Shown: positions 1 through 9,141 of the stretch, one piece after another
Position numbering within the stretch: position 1 is the first letter of the stretch
Layout: each line of letters starts with the position of its first letter
Assembly (NCBI GenBank): GCA_902825845.1
Contig: CADECM010000028.1
Span: forward strand, 21,322-57,389
Length of the DNA stretch: 36,068 nt
Reading direction: 5' to 3'
Origin: an uncultured beta proteobacterium
GTDB lineage: Bacteria > Pseudomonadota > Gammaproteobacteria > Burkholderiales > SG8-41
Made by a program: the position numbers and the translations under genes
The notes under the pieces: generated by a model
Seen by the model: only the letters and a program-made list of their open reading frames with translations
The model's database searches: none
What the model was told of the DNA's origin: nothing

Positions 1-14
1 TTGATCGGTTTCAT
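1..14 (-). CDS. hom: Start of probable homoserine dehydrogenase (partial, runs off window)
   Basis: Only the first codons are visible. Read on the minus strand, the ATG at 14-12 is followed by AAA CCG ATC, giving M-K-P-I. This is a common N-terminus of betaproteobacterial homoserine dehydrogenase, which often follows alaC directly. The ATG overlaps the TGA stop of the displaced alaC tail (13-11) in an ATGA arrangement, which suggests the two genes were once translationally coupled. The identity is inferred from this arrangement and four residues only. The rest of the gene lies outside the window. Confidence 0.45.
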
Positions 15-81
15 AACACCCCATCCTTGCGAAACATCTCTTTGATGCCACGTACCGCCTGCCGTGTCCGGGCTTCATTTT
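11..81 (-). pseudogene. Displaced duplicate of the alaC 3' end
   Basis: On the minus strand this stretch encodes NEARTRQAV...MFRKDGVL-stop, nearly the same as the C-terminus of the intact alaC gene (ends GLL). The matching DNA is 21-81 against 179-239, with 56 of 61 bases identical. Codon differences are synonymous (Ala GCG/GCA, Ile ATC/ATT, Phe TTT/TTC, Arg CGC/AGG, Leu TTA/CTG) except for one Val/Leu change. It has no start of its own, so it is a remnant tail. Its stop overlaps the ATG of the next gene, so this copy probably marks the original junction with hom. Confidence 0.8.
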
Positions 82-153
82 GGCTGCGGCCGGCCGGCGT
101 GCCGCCAGCCTTAACTTTTGCTGCACAAAAGTTAGCCTGCGCCGAAATGAATC
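71..153. repeat. Small MITE-like palindromic element beside alaC
   Basis: This non-coding stretch contains a perfect 9-bp inverted repeat (minus-strand arms TAACTTTTG and CAAAAGTTA, 5-base loop, about 112-134). Its outer 20-mers, 71-90 and 134-153, are imperfect inverted repeats of each other with 15 of 20 matching. It is GC-rich apart from the central palindrome. The form resembles a miniature inverted-repeat or REP-type element. No second copy was found in the window and there is no coding capacity. Confidence 0.5.
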
Positions 154-168
154 CCTGCCCCGCGCGGC

Positions 169-1353
169 TCACAGTAACCCATCCTTCCTGAACATCTCTT
201 TAATGCCACGTACTGCCTGCCGTGTCCGGGCTTCATTTTCGATCATGGCGAAGCGCACATGGCCGTCGCCATAGTGCCCAAATCCGGTGCCCGGCGCGAC
301 TGCGATTTTGGCGTCGGACAGCAGTTTTTTGGAAAACTCCAGCGATCCCATTTTCTTGTACGGTTCGGGGATCGGCGCCCACACATACATGGTGGCCTGC
401 GGCACATCGACCATCCATCCCGCCTGATGCAGTCCCGCGCACAGCACATCGCGCCGGTTCTGATAGGTTTGCCGCACTTCCGCCACGCAATCCTGCGGCC
501 CTTCCAGCGCGATGATCGAAGCGACCTGAATCGGCGTAAAGGTGCCGTAGTCGTGGTAGCTTTTCATGCGGCTCAGCGCATTGACGAGGTCGCGATTACC
601 GACCATGTACCCCACGCGCCATCCCGCCATGTTGTAGCTCTTCGACATGGTGAAGAATTCGACAGCAATCTCCTTGGCGCCCGGCACTTGCAGAATCGAA
701 GGCGCCTTGTAGCCGTCAAACACGATATCGGCGTAGGCCAGATCATGCACCACGTAGATGTCATGCTCGCGCGCGATCGCCACCAGCCGCTCGAAGAAGG
801 CGAGATCGACACATTGGGTGGTAGGGTTGCTGGGAAAATTCACGATCAGCATTTTCGGTTTGGGATAACCGTCGCGGATCGCTTTTTCCAGTTCGCCGAA
901 GAAATCCACGTCGGCCTGCATCGGCACGTGACGTATATCGGCACCGGCGATCACCGGCCCGTAAATGTGTATGGGATAACTTGGGTTGGGAACCAGCACC
1001 ACGTCGCCGCGCTCCAGCGTCGCCAGCGCCAGGTGTGCGATGCCTTCCTTGGAGCCGATGGTGACGATCGCTTCACTGTCGGGATCGAGTTCTACTTGAT
1101 AGCGCGACTGATACCAGTTGCAGATGGCTTTGCGCAAACGGTGAATGCCCTTGGACACCGAGTAGCCGTGGGTATCCGGCCGTTGTATGGTCTCGACCAG
1201 CTTGTCGACGATATGGCGCGGTGTGGGGCCGTCAGGGTTACCCATGCTGAAATCGATGACGTCCTCGCCGCGCCGCCGCGCTGCAAGCTTCAGTTCGCCG
1301 GTGACATTGAATACGTACGGCGGCAGCCGTTTGATGCGGGGAAACTCTTCCAT
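169..1353 (-). CDS. alaC: Alanine/glutamate-pyruvate aminotransferase, AlaC type
   Basis: This is a fold-type I PLP aminotransferase of 394 residues, the usual size for the AlaC/YfdZ group, which transfers the amino group of glutamate to pyruvate to make alanine in the cytoplasm. Visible motifs are [10 protein letters not shown] near residue 36, NFPSNPTT near 172, and [13 protein letters not shown] with the PLP-binding lysine at about residue 238. The ATG at 1353 opens the conserved [15 protein letters not shown] start. The last 22 codons are duplicated at 11-81, so the present stop lies about 155 bases before the hom start instead of overlapping it. The substrate is assigned by family resemblance. 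A related aspartate or valine transaminase role cannot be excluded. Confidence 0.9.
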   Translation of the reverse strand: MEEFPRIKRLPPYVFNVTGELKLAARRRGEDVIDFSMGNPDGPTPRHIVDKLVETIQRPDTHGYSVSKGIHRLRKAICNWYQSRYQVELDPDSEAIVTIGSKEGIAHLALATLERGDVVLVPNPSYPIHIYGPVIAGADIRHVPMQADVDFFGELEKAIRDGYPKPKMLIVNFPSNPTTQCVDLAFFERLVAIAREHDIYVVHDLAYADIVFDGYKAPSILQVPGAKEIAVEFFTMSKSYNMAGWRVGYMVGNRDLVNALSRMKSYHDYGTFTPIQVASIIALEGPQDCVAEVRQTYQNRRDVLCAGLHQAGWMVDVPQATMYVWAPIPEPYKKMGSLEFSKKLLSDAKIAVAPGTGFGHYGDGHVRFAMIENEARTRQAVRGIKEMFRKDGLL

Positions 1354-1394
1354 GAGCGCGCTTTGCGAGGGTTCGTTGTGGCCAAGGCTAAGCG

Positions 1395-1400
1395 TATAAT
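1395..1400 (+). promoter_or_regulatory. Candidate -10 box (TATAAT)
   Basis: A perfect TATAAT lies 39 bases before the ATG of the Mth938-domain gene, in the short divergent gap with alaC. No good -35 hexamer stands 16-18 bases upstream (TTCGTT at 1372-1377 is poor), so an activator or other contacts may be needed. Confidence 0.4.
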
Positions 1401-1438
1401 TTTAGCTGAGCAAGGAACTTCAAGCAAATCAAAAACTT

Positions 1439-1807
1439 ATGAAACTCCATCTGGCAGCTGCTGGCGATCGCAACCAGTTCACCGGTTATGGCGCAGGCTA
1501 CGTTTCCGTGAATAATCAGCGCTATGAGCGCGCCATCGTGGTCACACCCCAGGCCCTGCATGAGCATTGGGATGTTACTGACTTCAACACGATGTCCGCC
1601 ACCGCTCTGGAATTCCTGCTGAAGCTGCAGCCGGAAATCCTGCTGCTGGGCACCGGCGCCACACACCGCTTTCCGAAACCGGCATCGCTGCGCGCGTTCG
1701 CCGAGGCGCAAATCGGCGTCGAAAGTATGGACACGGCCGCCGCTTGCCGCACCTTCAACATTTTGATGGCGGAAGGCCGCAACGTGGTTGCGGCGGTTAT
1801 CGTTTGA
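1439..1807 (+). CDS. Mth938-like domain protein (DUF498 family)
   Basis: This small protein of 122 residues has the DUF498/Mth938 fold signature: an early GYGAGYVSVNNQRY, then VVTPQALHEHWDVTDF, and LLLGTGATHRFP around residues 69-80. The family includes the mitochondrial complex I assembly factor NDUFAF3. Bacterial members are widespread but of unproven function. The protein is almost entirely this one domain, with no signal peptide or membrane segment. It is divergent from alaC and converges on the deacetylase-like gene with 3 bases between stops. The family assignment is solid; no specific role can be read from the sequence. Confidence 0.85.
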   Translation: MKLHLAAAGDRNQFTGYGAGYVSVNNQRYERAIVVTPQALHEHWDVTDFNTMSATALEFLLKLQPEILLLGTGATHRFPKPASLRAFAEAQIGVESMDTAAACRTFNILMAEGRNVVAAVIV

Positions 1808-1810
1808 CGG

Positions 1811-2734
1811 CTACAGTCCGGCCAGCGCTTTCAGGTGAACCGCCACGCTGCGGCCCAGCGCACTCAGCGAGTAGCCGCCCTCCAGCATGGCAACGATGCG
1901 ACCCTGTGCATGCTTGCGTGCCACGGCCATCAGCTGTTCCGTGACCCACGCATAATCCGCCTCGACCAACTGCAACATCGCCAGATCGTCTTCCCGATGG
2001 GCATCGAATCCCGCGGAAACAAACAGCATTTGCGGGCCGAACGCCTCCAGCGCGGGGAGCCAGTGCTGCTCGACCGCAGCGCGGAACGCCTTGCCGCCGC
2101 TGTAGGCAGCCAGTGGAATGTTGACCATGCGCGCCGAGCGTCCTTCGGTGCCGCTGTACGGGTAAAACGGATGCTGGAAGGTGGACACCATGAGCACGCG
2201 GTCATCGCCGGTGAATATGCCTTCGGTGCCGTTGCCGTGATGCACATCAAAGTCGACGATGGCCACGCGCTCCAGGCCATGCTGTTCCAGCGCGTGGGCG
2301 GCAGCCACCGCGATATTGTTGATCACGCAAAATCCCATGGCGCGGCCACGCAGCGCGTGATGGCCCGGCGGCCGCACGCTGCAAAAGGCATTTTCCGCGG
2401 CGCCAGCCATCACGCGGTCCACCGCCAGCACCCCTGCCCCCGCGGCATGCAAGGCAGCGCTCAGCGTATGCGAATTCATGGCGGTGTCTGGGTCCAGATG
2501 CACCCACCCCTCGCTGGGCGCCGCGGCTTCGATGGCGTCCAGATAGCCTGCGTCGTGCACGCGTTCGAGTTGTTCAGCCGTCGCCACGGGCGCGTCTTCT
2601 TGCTGCAAATGATTCATCAGTCCCGAGGCAATCAGTTGGTCTTCTATGGCGGCCAACCGTGCTGGACATTCCGGATGGTGCTCACCCATATCGTGCAGGC
2701 GGCAGTCGCGATGCGTAACAAAAAGCGTGGTCAA
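1811..2734 (-). CDS. Histone deacetylase-like amidohydrolase
   Basis: This protein of 307 residues belongs to the arginase/deacetylase superfamily. Motifs in order are HPECPARL near 20, RPPGHHA with the paired catalytic histidines at 125-126, DFDVHHGNGT with zinc ligands D163 and H165, and AGFDAH with the third ligand D244. GGYS near the C-terminus carries the conserved tyrosine region. Bacterial members remove acetyl groups from polyamines, small acetylated amines or proteins such as acetyl-CoA synthetase. The acsA gene a few kilobases away makes that last option attractive, but it is unproven. The divergent neighbour is the moxR operon. The start at 2734 gives the usual MTTLFVTHRDCRLHDMG opening. 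Confidence 0.9.
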   Translation of the reverse strand: MTTLFVTHRDCRLHDMGEHHPECPARLAAIEDQLIASGLMNHLQQEDAPVATAEQLERVHDAGYLDAIEAAAPSEGWVHLDPDTAMNSHTLSAALHAAGAGVLAVDRVMAGAAENAFCSVRPPGHHALRGRAMGFCVINNIAVAAAHALEQHGLERVAIVDFDVHHGNGTEGIFTGDDRVLMVSTFQHPFYPYSGTEGRSARMVNIPLAAYSGGKAFRAAVEQHWLPALEAFGPQMLFVSAGFDAHREDDLAMLQLVEADYAWVTEQLMAVARKHAQGRIVAMLEGGYSLSALGRSVAVHLKALAGL

Positions 2735-2772
2735 GGCTCAAACTCCAGGTGAGTGCAACGGAATTGTGTCCG

Positions 2773-2778
2773 TATAAT
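2773..2778 (+). promoter_or_regulatory. Candidate -10 box for the moxR-DUF58-tgpA operon
   Basis: A perfect TATAAT lies 89 bases before the moxR ATG in the 132-bp divergent gap. The -35 region is weak (TGAGTG at the right spacing). Just before the ATG is an AT-rich stretch with no clear Shine-Dalgarno sequence. Confidence 0.4.
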
Positions 2779-2866
2779 ACCTGTCTCACCCTCCCGATCC
2801 ACCGCCCGCGCCTCCTAACGGGCTTGCGCCCCACACTGCGCGAAATTACTTAAGTATCTGATAATA

Positions 2867-3778
<912 letters not shown>

Positions 3779-4828
3779 GTGCAGGATTCAGGATCCAGGA
3801 TTCAGCCAACGTGCCGATGCATACTTGATCCTGAATCCTGGACTTTGAATCGAACGCCTTTGCTTGCCGCCTTCAAGACCCGCCTCAGTGACTGGATTTT
3901 CCAGCCGCGCCCGCCTGAAGCCGGCGCCATTGTGCTGGTGCAGCGGCGCGTGTTCATCCTGCCCACGCGTCTCGGCGTGCTGTTCGCCCTGCTGCTGATG
4001 ATGATGCTGCTGGGCGCCATCAACTACACCCTGAGTCTGGGCTTCGTGCTGACGTTCCTGCTGGTGGCGCTGGCATTCAACACCATGTTCCACACCTTTC
4101 GCAATCTGGCGCGGCTCAGCGTCAGCGCCGCGCGCAGCGAGCCGGTGTTCGCCGGAGAGCACGCCCAATTCACCTTGCAACTCACCAATGACAGCCGTTA
4201 TCCGCGCTTTGCGATTGGCCTGTCGCGCCGGCGCCGAGGCGGCGATGGCGATGTCTACGCGGACGTGCCGGCGGGCGCCGCCACGCTGATCCACACCACG
4301 CTGCCCACCGAGCGCCGCGGCGCGATGCGCCCCGGACGGCTCACCTTGTACACCGAGTTTCCGCTGGGGCTTTATCATGCGTGGAGCTACGTCAACCCCG
4401 ACGTGACCTGCATCGTCTATCCGCGCCCGGCACCCGCGGGATTGCCGCTGCCTTCGGCGGCCGCCGCCCGCGGCAGCGGCAGCAGCCATGGCGCGGGCCA
4501 CGATGATTTTGCCGGACTACGCGCTTACCATGCGGGCGATCCGCCGCGGCATGTGGCGTGGAAGGCCGCGGCCCGCGGCCAGGGACTGCACACCAAGCAA
4601 TTCAGCGGCGAAGCGGCGCGGGAGATGTGGCTGTCGTGGGACGATCTGCCGCCGCGCATGGGCGTCGAGGAAAAGCTGTCGTGCCTCACGCGCTGGGTGC
4701 TGGATGTACAGGCGCAGAATCTCAGTTATGGCCTGCGCCTGCCGGGTGTGGAACTGGCGATGGGCAGCGGCGAGACGCAGCGCAGCCGCTGTCTCGAAGC
4801 GCTCGCTTTGTTCGAGTGGCCCGCATGA
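3779..4828 (+). CDS. DUF58 membrane protein, partner of MoxR
   Basis: The frame opens with GTG at 3779 directly after the moxR TGA and would give 349 residues, but the first 22 or so codons run through a repeat hairpin. A TTG at 3845 (or 3860) is an alternative start that yields a more typical N-terminus. Two membrane segments follow (LPTRLGVLFALLLMMMLLGA and the next hydrophobic run, about residues 61-105). Then comes a beta-rich region and the DUF58 signature DFAGLRAYHAGDPPRHVAWK near 242-261. The D-x-S-x-S metal site seen in the second DUF58 protein is not apparent. It overlaps tgpA by 4 bases (ATGA). The family is commonly encoded between MoxR and TgpA; its molecular role is not settled. 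Confidence 0.85.
   Translation: MQDSGSRIQPTCRCILDPESWTLNRTPLLAAFKTRLSDWIFQPRPPEAGAIVLVQRRVFILPTRLGVLFALLLMMMLLGAINYTLSLGFVLTFLLVALAFNTMFHTFRNLARLSVSAARSEPVFAGEHAQFTLQLTNDSRYPRFAIGLSRRRRGGDGDVYADVPAGAATLIHTTLPTERRGAMRPGRLTLYTEFPLGLYHAWSYVNPDVTCIVYPRPAPAGLPLPSAAAARGSGSSHGAGHDDFAGLRAYHAGDPPRHVAWKAAARGQGLHTKQFSGEAAREMWLSWDDLPPRMGVEEKLSCLTRWVLDVQAQNLSYGLRLPGVELAMGSGETQRSRCLEALALFEWPA
3782..3847. repeat. Seven-base word array forming a hairpin
   Basis: Three tandem words (CAGGATT, CAGGATC, CAGGATT at 3782-3802) are followed by a spacer and two inverted words (GATCCTG and AATCCTG at 3827-3840). The 14-mer 3782-3795 is perfectly complementary to 3827-3840. It sits between moxR and the conserved part of the DUF58 gene and is open in the DUF58 frame. 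It resembles the 8-bp word hairpin at 35447. Confidence 0.65.
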
Positions 4829-6771
4829 CGCCTGCCGCCATCAGTCTGCGCAGCACCGTCTGGCTGACACTGGCCATGATGATGGTGGCAGCGCCCCATG
4901 CACAGCGCGTACCGCCGTGGTTGAGTCTGCTGGCAGCGGCCCTCTGCATCTGGCGCGTCCACCTGGCGCGCATGCGCTTCGAACTGCCCGCGCGCTGGGT
5001 GATGATCTTCATCGTTGCCGGTGCCGCGGCCGCCATCCTGCTGCACTACCGCACGCTGTTCGGACGCGATGCCGGCGTGGCGCTGCTGGTGGTCATGGTT
5101 TCGCTCAAGCTGATGGAAACGCGCACCCGCCGCGACGGCATGGTGCTGGCGTTCATCGGCTACTTCCTGGTGATCACCAATTTTTTCTATACCCAGTCGA
5201 TCCCGACCGCGCTGTATCTGCTGGCGTGCGTATGGCTGATTACCGCCGTCATGATCGGATTGCAGTATGCGCAGGAACCCACCGACTATCGCGTGCCGCT
5301 GCGAACGTCGGCGCTGATGCTGGCGCAGGCCGCGCCGTTGATGGTGGTGTTTTTTCTGTTTTTCCCCCGCGTCCAGGGCCCGCTGTGGGGCATGCCCTCG
5401 GATGCCTTTGCCGGCATCACCGGACTGTCCGACAGCATGACGCCGGGCAGCATGAACAAACTGGTGCTTTCGGACGAGGTCGCGCTGCGCGCGGCATTCG
5501 ACGGGCGCATACCACTACCCAACCGGCTGTATTGGCGCGGCCCGGTGCTGCTGGATTTCGACGGCCGCAACTGGACCACAACGCCGCGGCCGGTACGCTT
5601 TGCCATCGACGTCGAGCGCCGCGCCAATGCGGTCAAATACACGGTGACGGTGGAACCCCACAACCGGCGCTGGCTGTTTGCCCTCGACATGCCCGCGACG
5701 CTGCCGCCGCAAGCCGGCATCAATGCCGATTACCTGATGCTGTCGCGAACGCCGGTCACCAGCCGCGCGCGATACGAGGTTGAATCGTGGCTCGACTACG
5801 GCATTGGCTCGGAGCTCGGTCCGGCTACGCGCCGCCGCACGCTGGACTTGCCGCCGGGTTTCAATCCGCGCACGCGCGAATTGGGCGAGCAATTGCGTGC
5901 CGAATTCGCGAGCAACGAAGCCATCGTCAATGCGGCTCTCAGGCGGCTACGGGAGCAGAGATTCATTTATACCCTGGACCCGCCGTTGCTCGGCACCCAC
6001 GGCGCCGATGAATTCCTGTTCCAGACCCGCAGCGGGTTTTGCGAGTATTTCGCGTCTGCATTTGTCGTATTGATGCGATCGGCGGGCGTGCCGGCACGGG
6101 TGGTCACGGGCTATCTCGGCGGGGAATACAACGCCTTGGGCAATTACCTGATCGTGCGCCAGTCCGACGCGCATGCCTGGACCGAGGTATGGCTGGACGG
6201 TCGCGGCTGGGTCAGAATCGATCCCACCAACGCGGTGTCCCCGGCGCGCGCCGAAGGCGGACTTGCCGCGGCGTTGCCCGCCGGCGTCAACTTGCCGCGT
6301 GCCGCGTTCACCAACAATCCATTGCTGCGCCAGCTGGCGCTGACGCTGGATTCGGTGGCCAATGCATGGAATCAAACCATCCTCGGCTACAACCTCGAAA
6401 CACAGCGTGCGTTGCTGTATCGCGCGGGCCTCGACGACACCACCTGGCGCACACTGGCGATTTTGCTGATCGCGTGCGCCAGCCTGGTTACCCTGTTGTT
6501 GGCACTGTTGACGCTGCGCGCGCATCGCAAGGAGGATCCCGCGCTTGCCGCCTACCGCCGATTTTGCGCCAAACTGGCACGCGCCGGTTTGCCGCGGCAC
6601 GCCACCGAAGGGCCGCGGGATTACGTTTCGCGATTGGCCGCCGCGCGCCCGGACGTTGCGCCGGCGGCTCTTGCCATCACCGGCCTCTACGTCGCGCTGC
6701 GCTACGAAAAAATGTTTAGAATGACGCAGTTGCGTGAACTGAAGACGCGCGTGCGGCAGTTCAGTGTGTGA
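4825..6771 (+). CDS. tgpA: TgpA-type membrane transglutaminase-like protein
   Basis: The ATG at 4825 overlaps the DUF58 stop and gives 648 residues. The N-terminal third has about five or six membrane segments (DUF3488/TgpA_N). A periplasmic transglutaminase-like core follows, with the triad C406 in SGFCEYFASAF, H450 in DAHAWTEVW and D466 in RIDPT. A further membrane segment lies near 548-570 (TLAILLIACASLVTLLLALL), and a cytoplasmic DUF4129-like tail ends the protein. Pseudomonas aeruginosa TgpA is essential and has transglutaminase activity, though its targets are unclear. Together with moxR and DUF58 it forms a three-gene operon. Domain order and length match the family well. Confidence 0.9.
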   Translation: MTPAAISLRSTVWLTLAMMMVAAPHAQRVPPWLSLLAAALCIWRVHLARMRFELPARWVMIFIVAGAAAAILLHYRTLFGRDAGVALLVVMVSLKLMETRTRRDGMVLAFIGYFLVITNFFYTQSIPTALYLLACVWLITAVMIGLQYAQEPTDYRVPLRTSALMLAQAAPLMVVFFLFFPRVQGPLWGMPSDAFAGITGLSDSMTPGSMNKLVLSDEVALRAAFDGRIPLPNRLYWRGPVLLDFDGRNWTTTPRPVRFAIDVERRANAVKYTVTVEPHNRRWLFALDMPATLPPQAGINADYLMLSRTPVTSRARYEVESWLDYGIGSELGPATRRRTLDLPPGFNPRTRELGEQLRAEFASNEAIVNAALRRLREQRFIYTLDPPLLGTHGADEFLFQTRSGFCEYFASAFVVLMRSAGVPARVVTGYLGGEYNALGNYLIVRQSDAHAWTEVWLDGRGWVRIDPTNAVSPARAEGGLAAALPAGVNLPRAAFTNNPLLRQLALTLDSVANAWNQTILGYNLETQRALLYRAGLDDTTWRTLAILLIACASLVTLLLALLTLRAHRKEDPALAAYRRFCAKLARAGLPRHATEGPRDYVSRLAAARPDVAPAALAITGLYVALRYEKMFRMTQLRELKTRVRQFSV

Positions 6772-6821
6772 GCGCGCAGGCGCCGGCGGCCAGGCCTCGG
6801 CGACTGCGCCCGCCCGGGCAG

Positions 6822-6842
6822 GCGATGCTTTACAAGCATCGC
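6822..6842 (+). terminator. Hairpin after tgpA, possible terminator
   Basis: Perfect 9-bp arms GCGATGCTT and AAGCATCGC enclose a TAC loop, followed by ATTTAG. The stem is strong but the T-tract is short, so termination efficiency is uncertain. It lies between the tgpA stop and acsA. Confidence 0.45.
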
Positions 6843-6909
6843 ATTTAGTGATTCCATTATCGAAGCAACCGTGTGTGTCCCGTGCCATTCCCCGGGCACA
6901 GCCATGCAT

Positions 6910-6924
6910 TGGTTTCGGCAGTGC
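6910..6924 (+). promoter_or_regulatory. Weak sigma-54-like site before acsA
   Basis: TGG at 6910 and GTGC ending at 6924 place GG and GC exactly 10 bases apart, as in -24/-12 promoters. The CAC of the -24 element is absent (TTT instead). The site lies 26 bases before the acsA ATG. No sigma-54 activator is encoded nearby, so this is only a candidate. Confidence 0.2.
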
Positions 6925-6950
6925 AGGGTTTAATTCATTCGGAGAGTGAA

Positions 6951-8914
<1,964 letters not shown>

Positions 8915-8918
<4 letters not shown>

Positions 8919-9136
8919 AGCTGCGGCCGGCGACTCAGCATGGCCTCAAGGGACAGCGCCTCGCGGCGCTGTTTCTGCTGGGTGCACTGCTCTTTAACTA
9001 TCCCCTGCTGCAATTGTTCGCGCGCGGCGACATGGTGTTTGGCGTGCCGCTGATCTACTGCTATGTGTTCAGCGCGTGGGCCGCGCTCATCGGCCTGATG
9101 GCGCTGGTGGTCGAACGCGGCGACAGCAACGGGTAG
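8915..9136 (+). CDS. Small two-helix membrane protein between acsA and the CrbS-like kinase
   Basis: The start is a GTG at 8915 that overlaps the acsA TGA, giving 73 residues. There are two hydrophobic stretches, [20 protein letters not shown] (about 18-37) and [21 protein letters not shown] (about 44-64), with a short charged tail. It ends 5 bases before the transporter-kinase start, so the three are almost certainly co-transcribed and probably translationally coupled. I do not recognise a named family. By position it could be an accessory subunit of the transporter-kinase, as DUF4212 proteins are for other sodium:solute symporters. Confidence 0.75.
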
Positions 9137-9141
9137 GCCGC

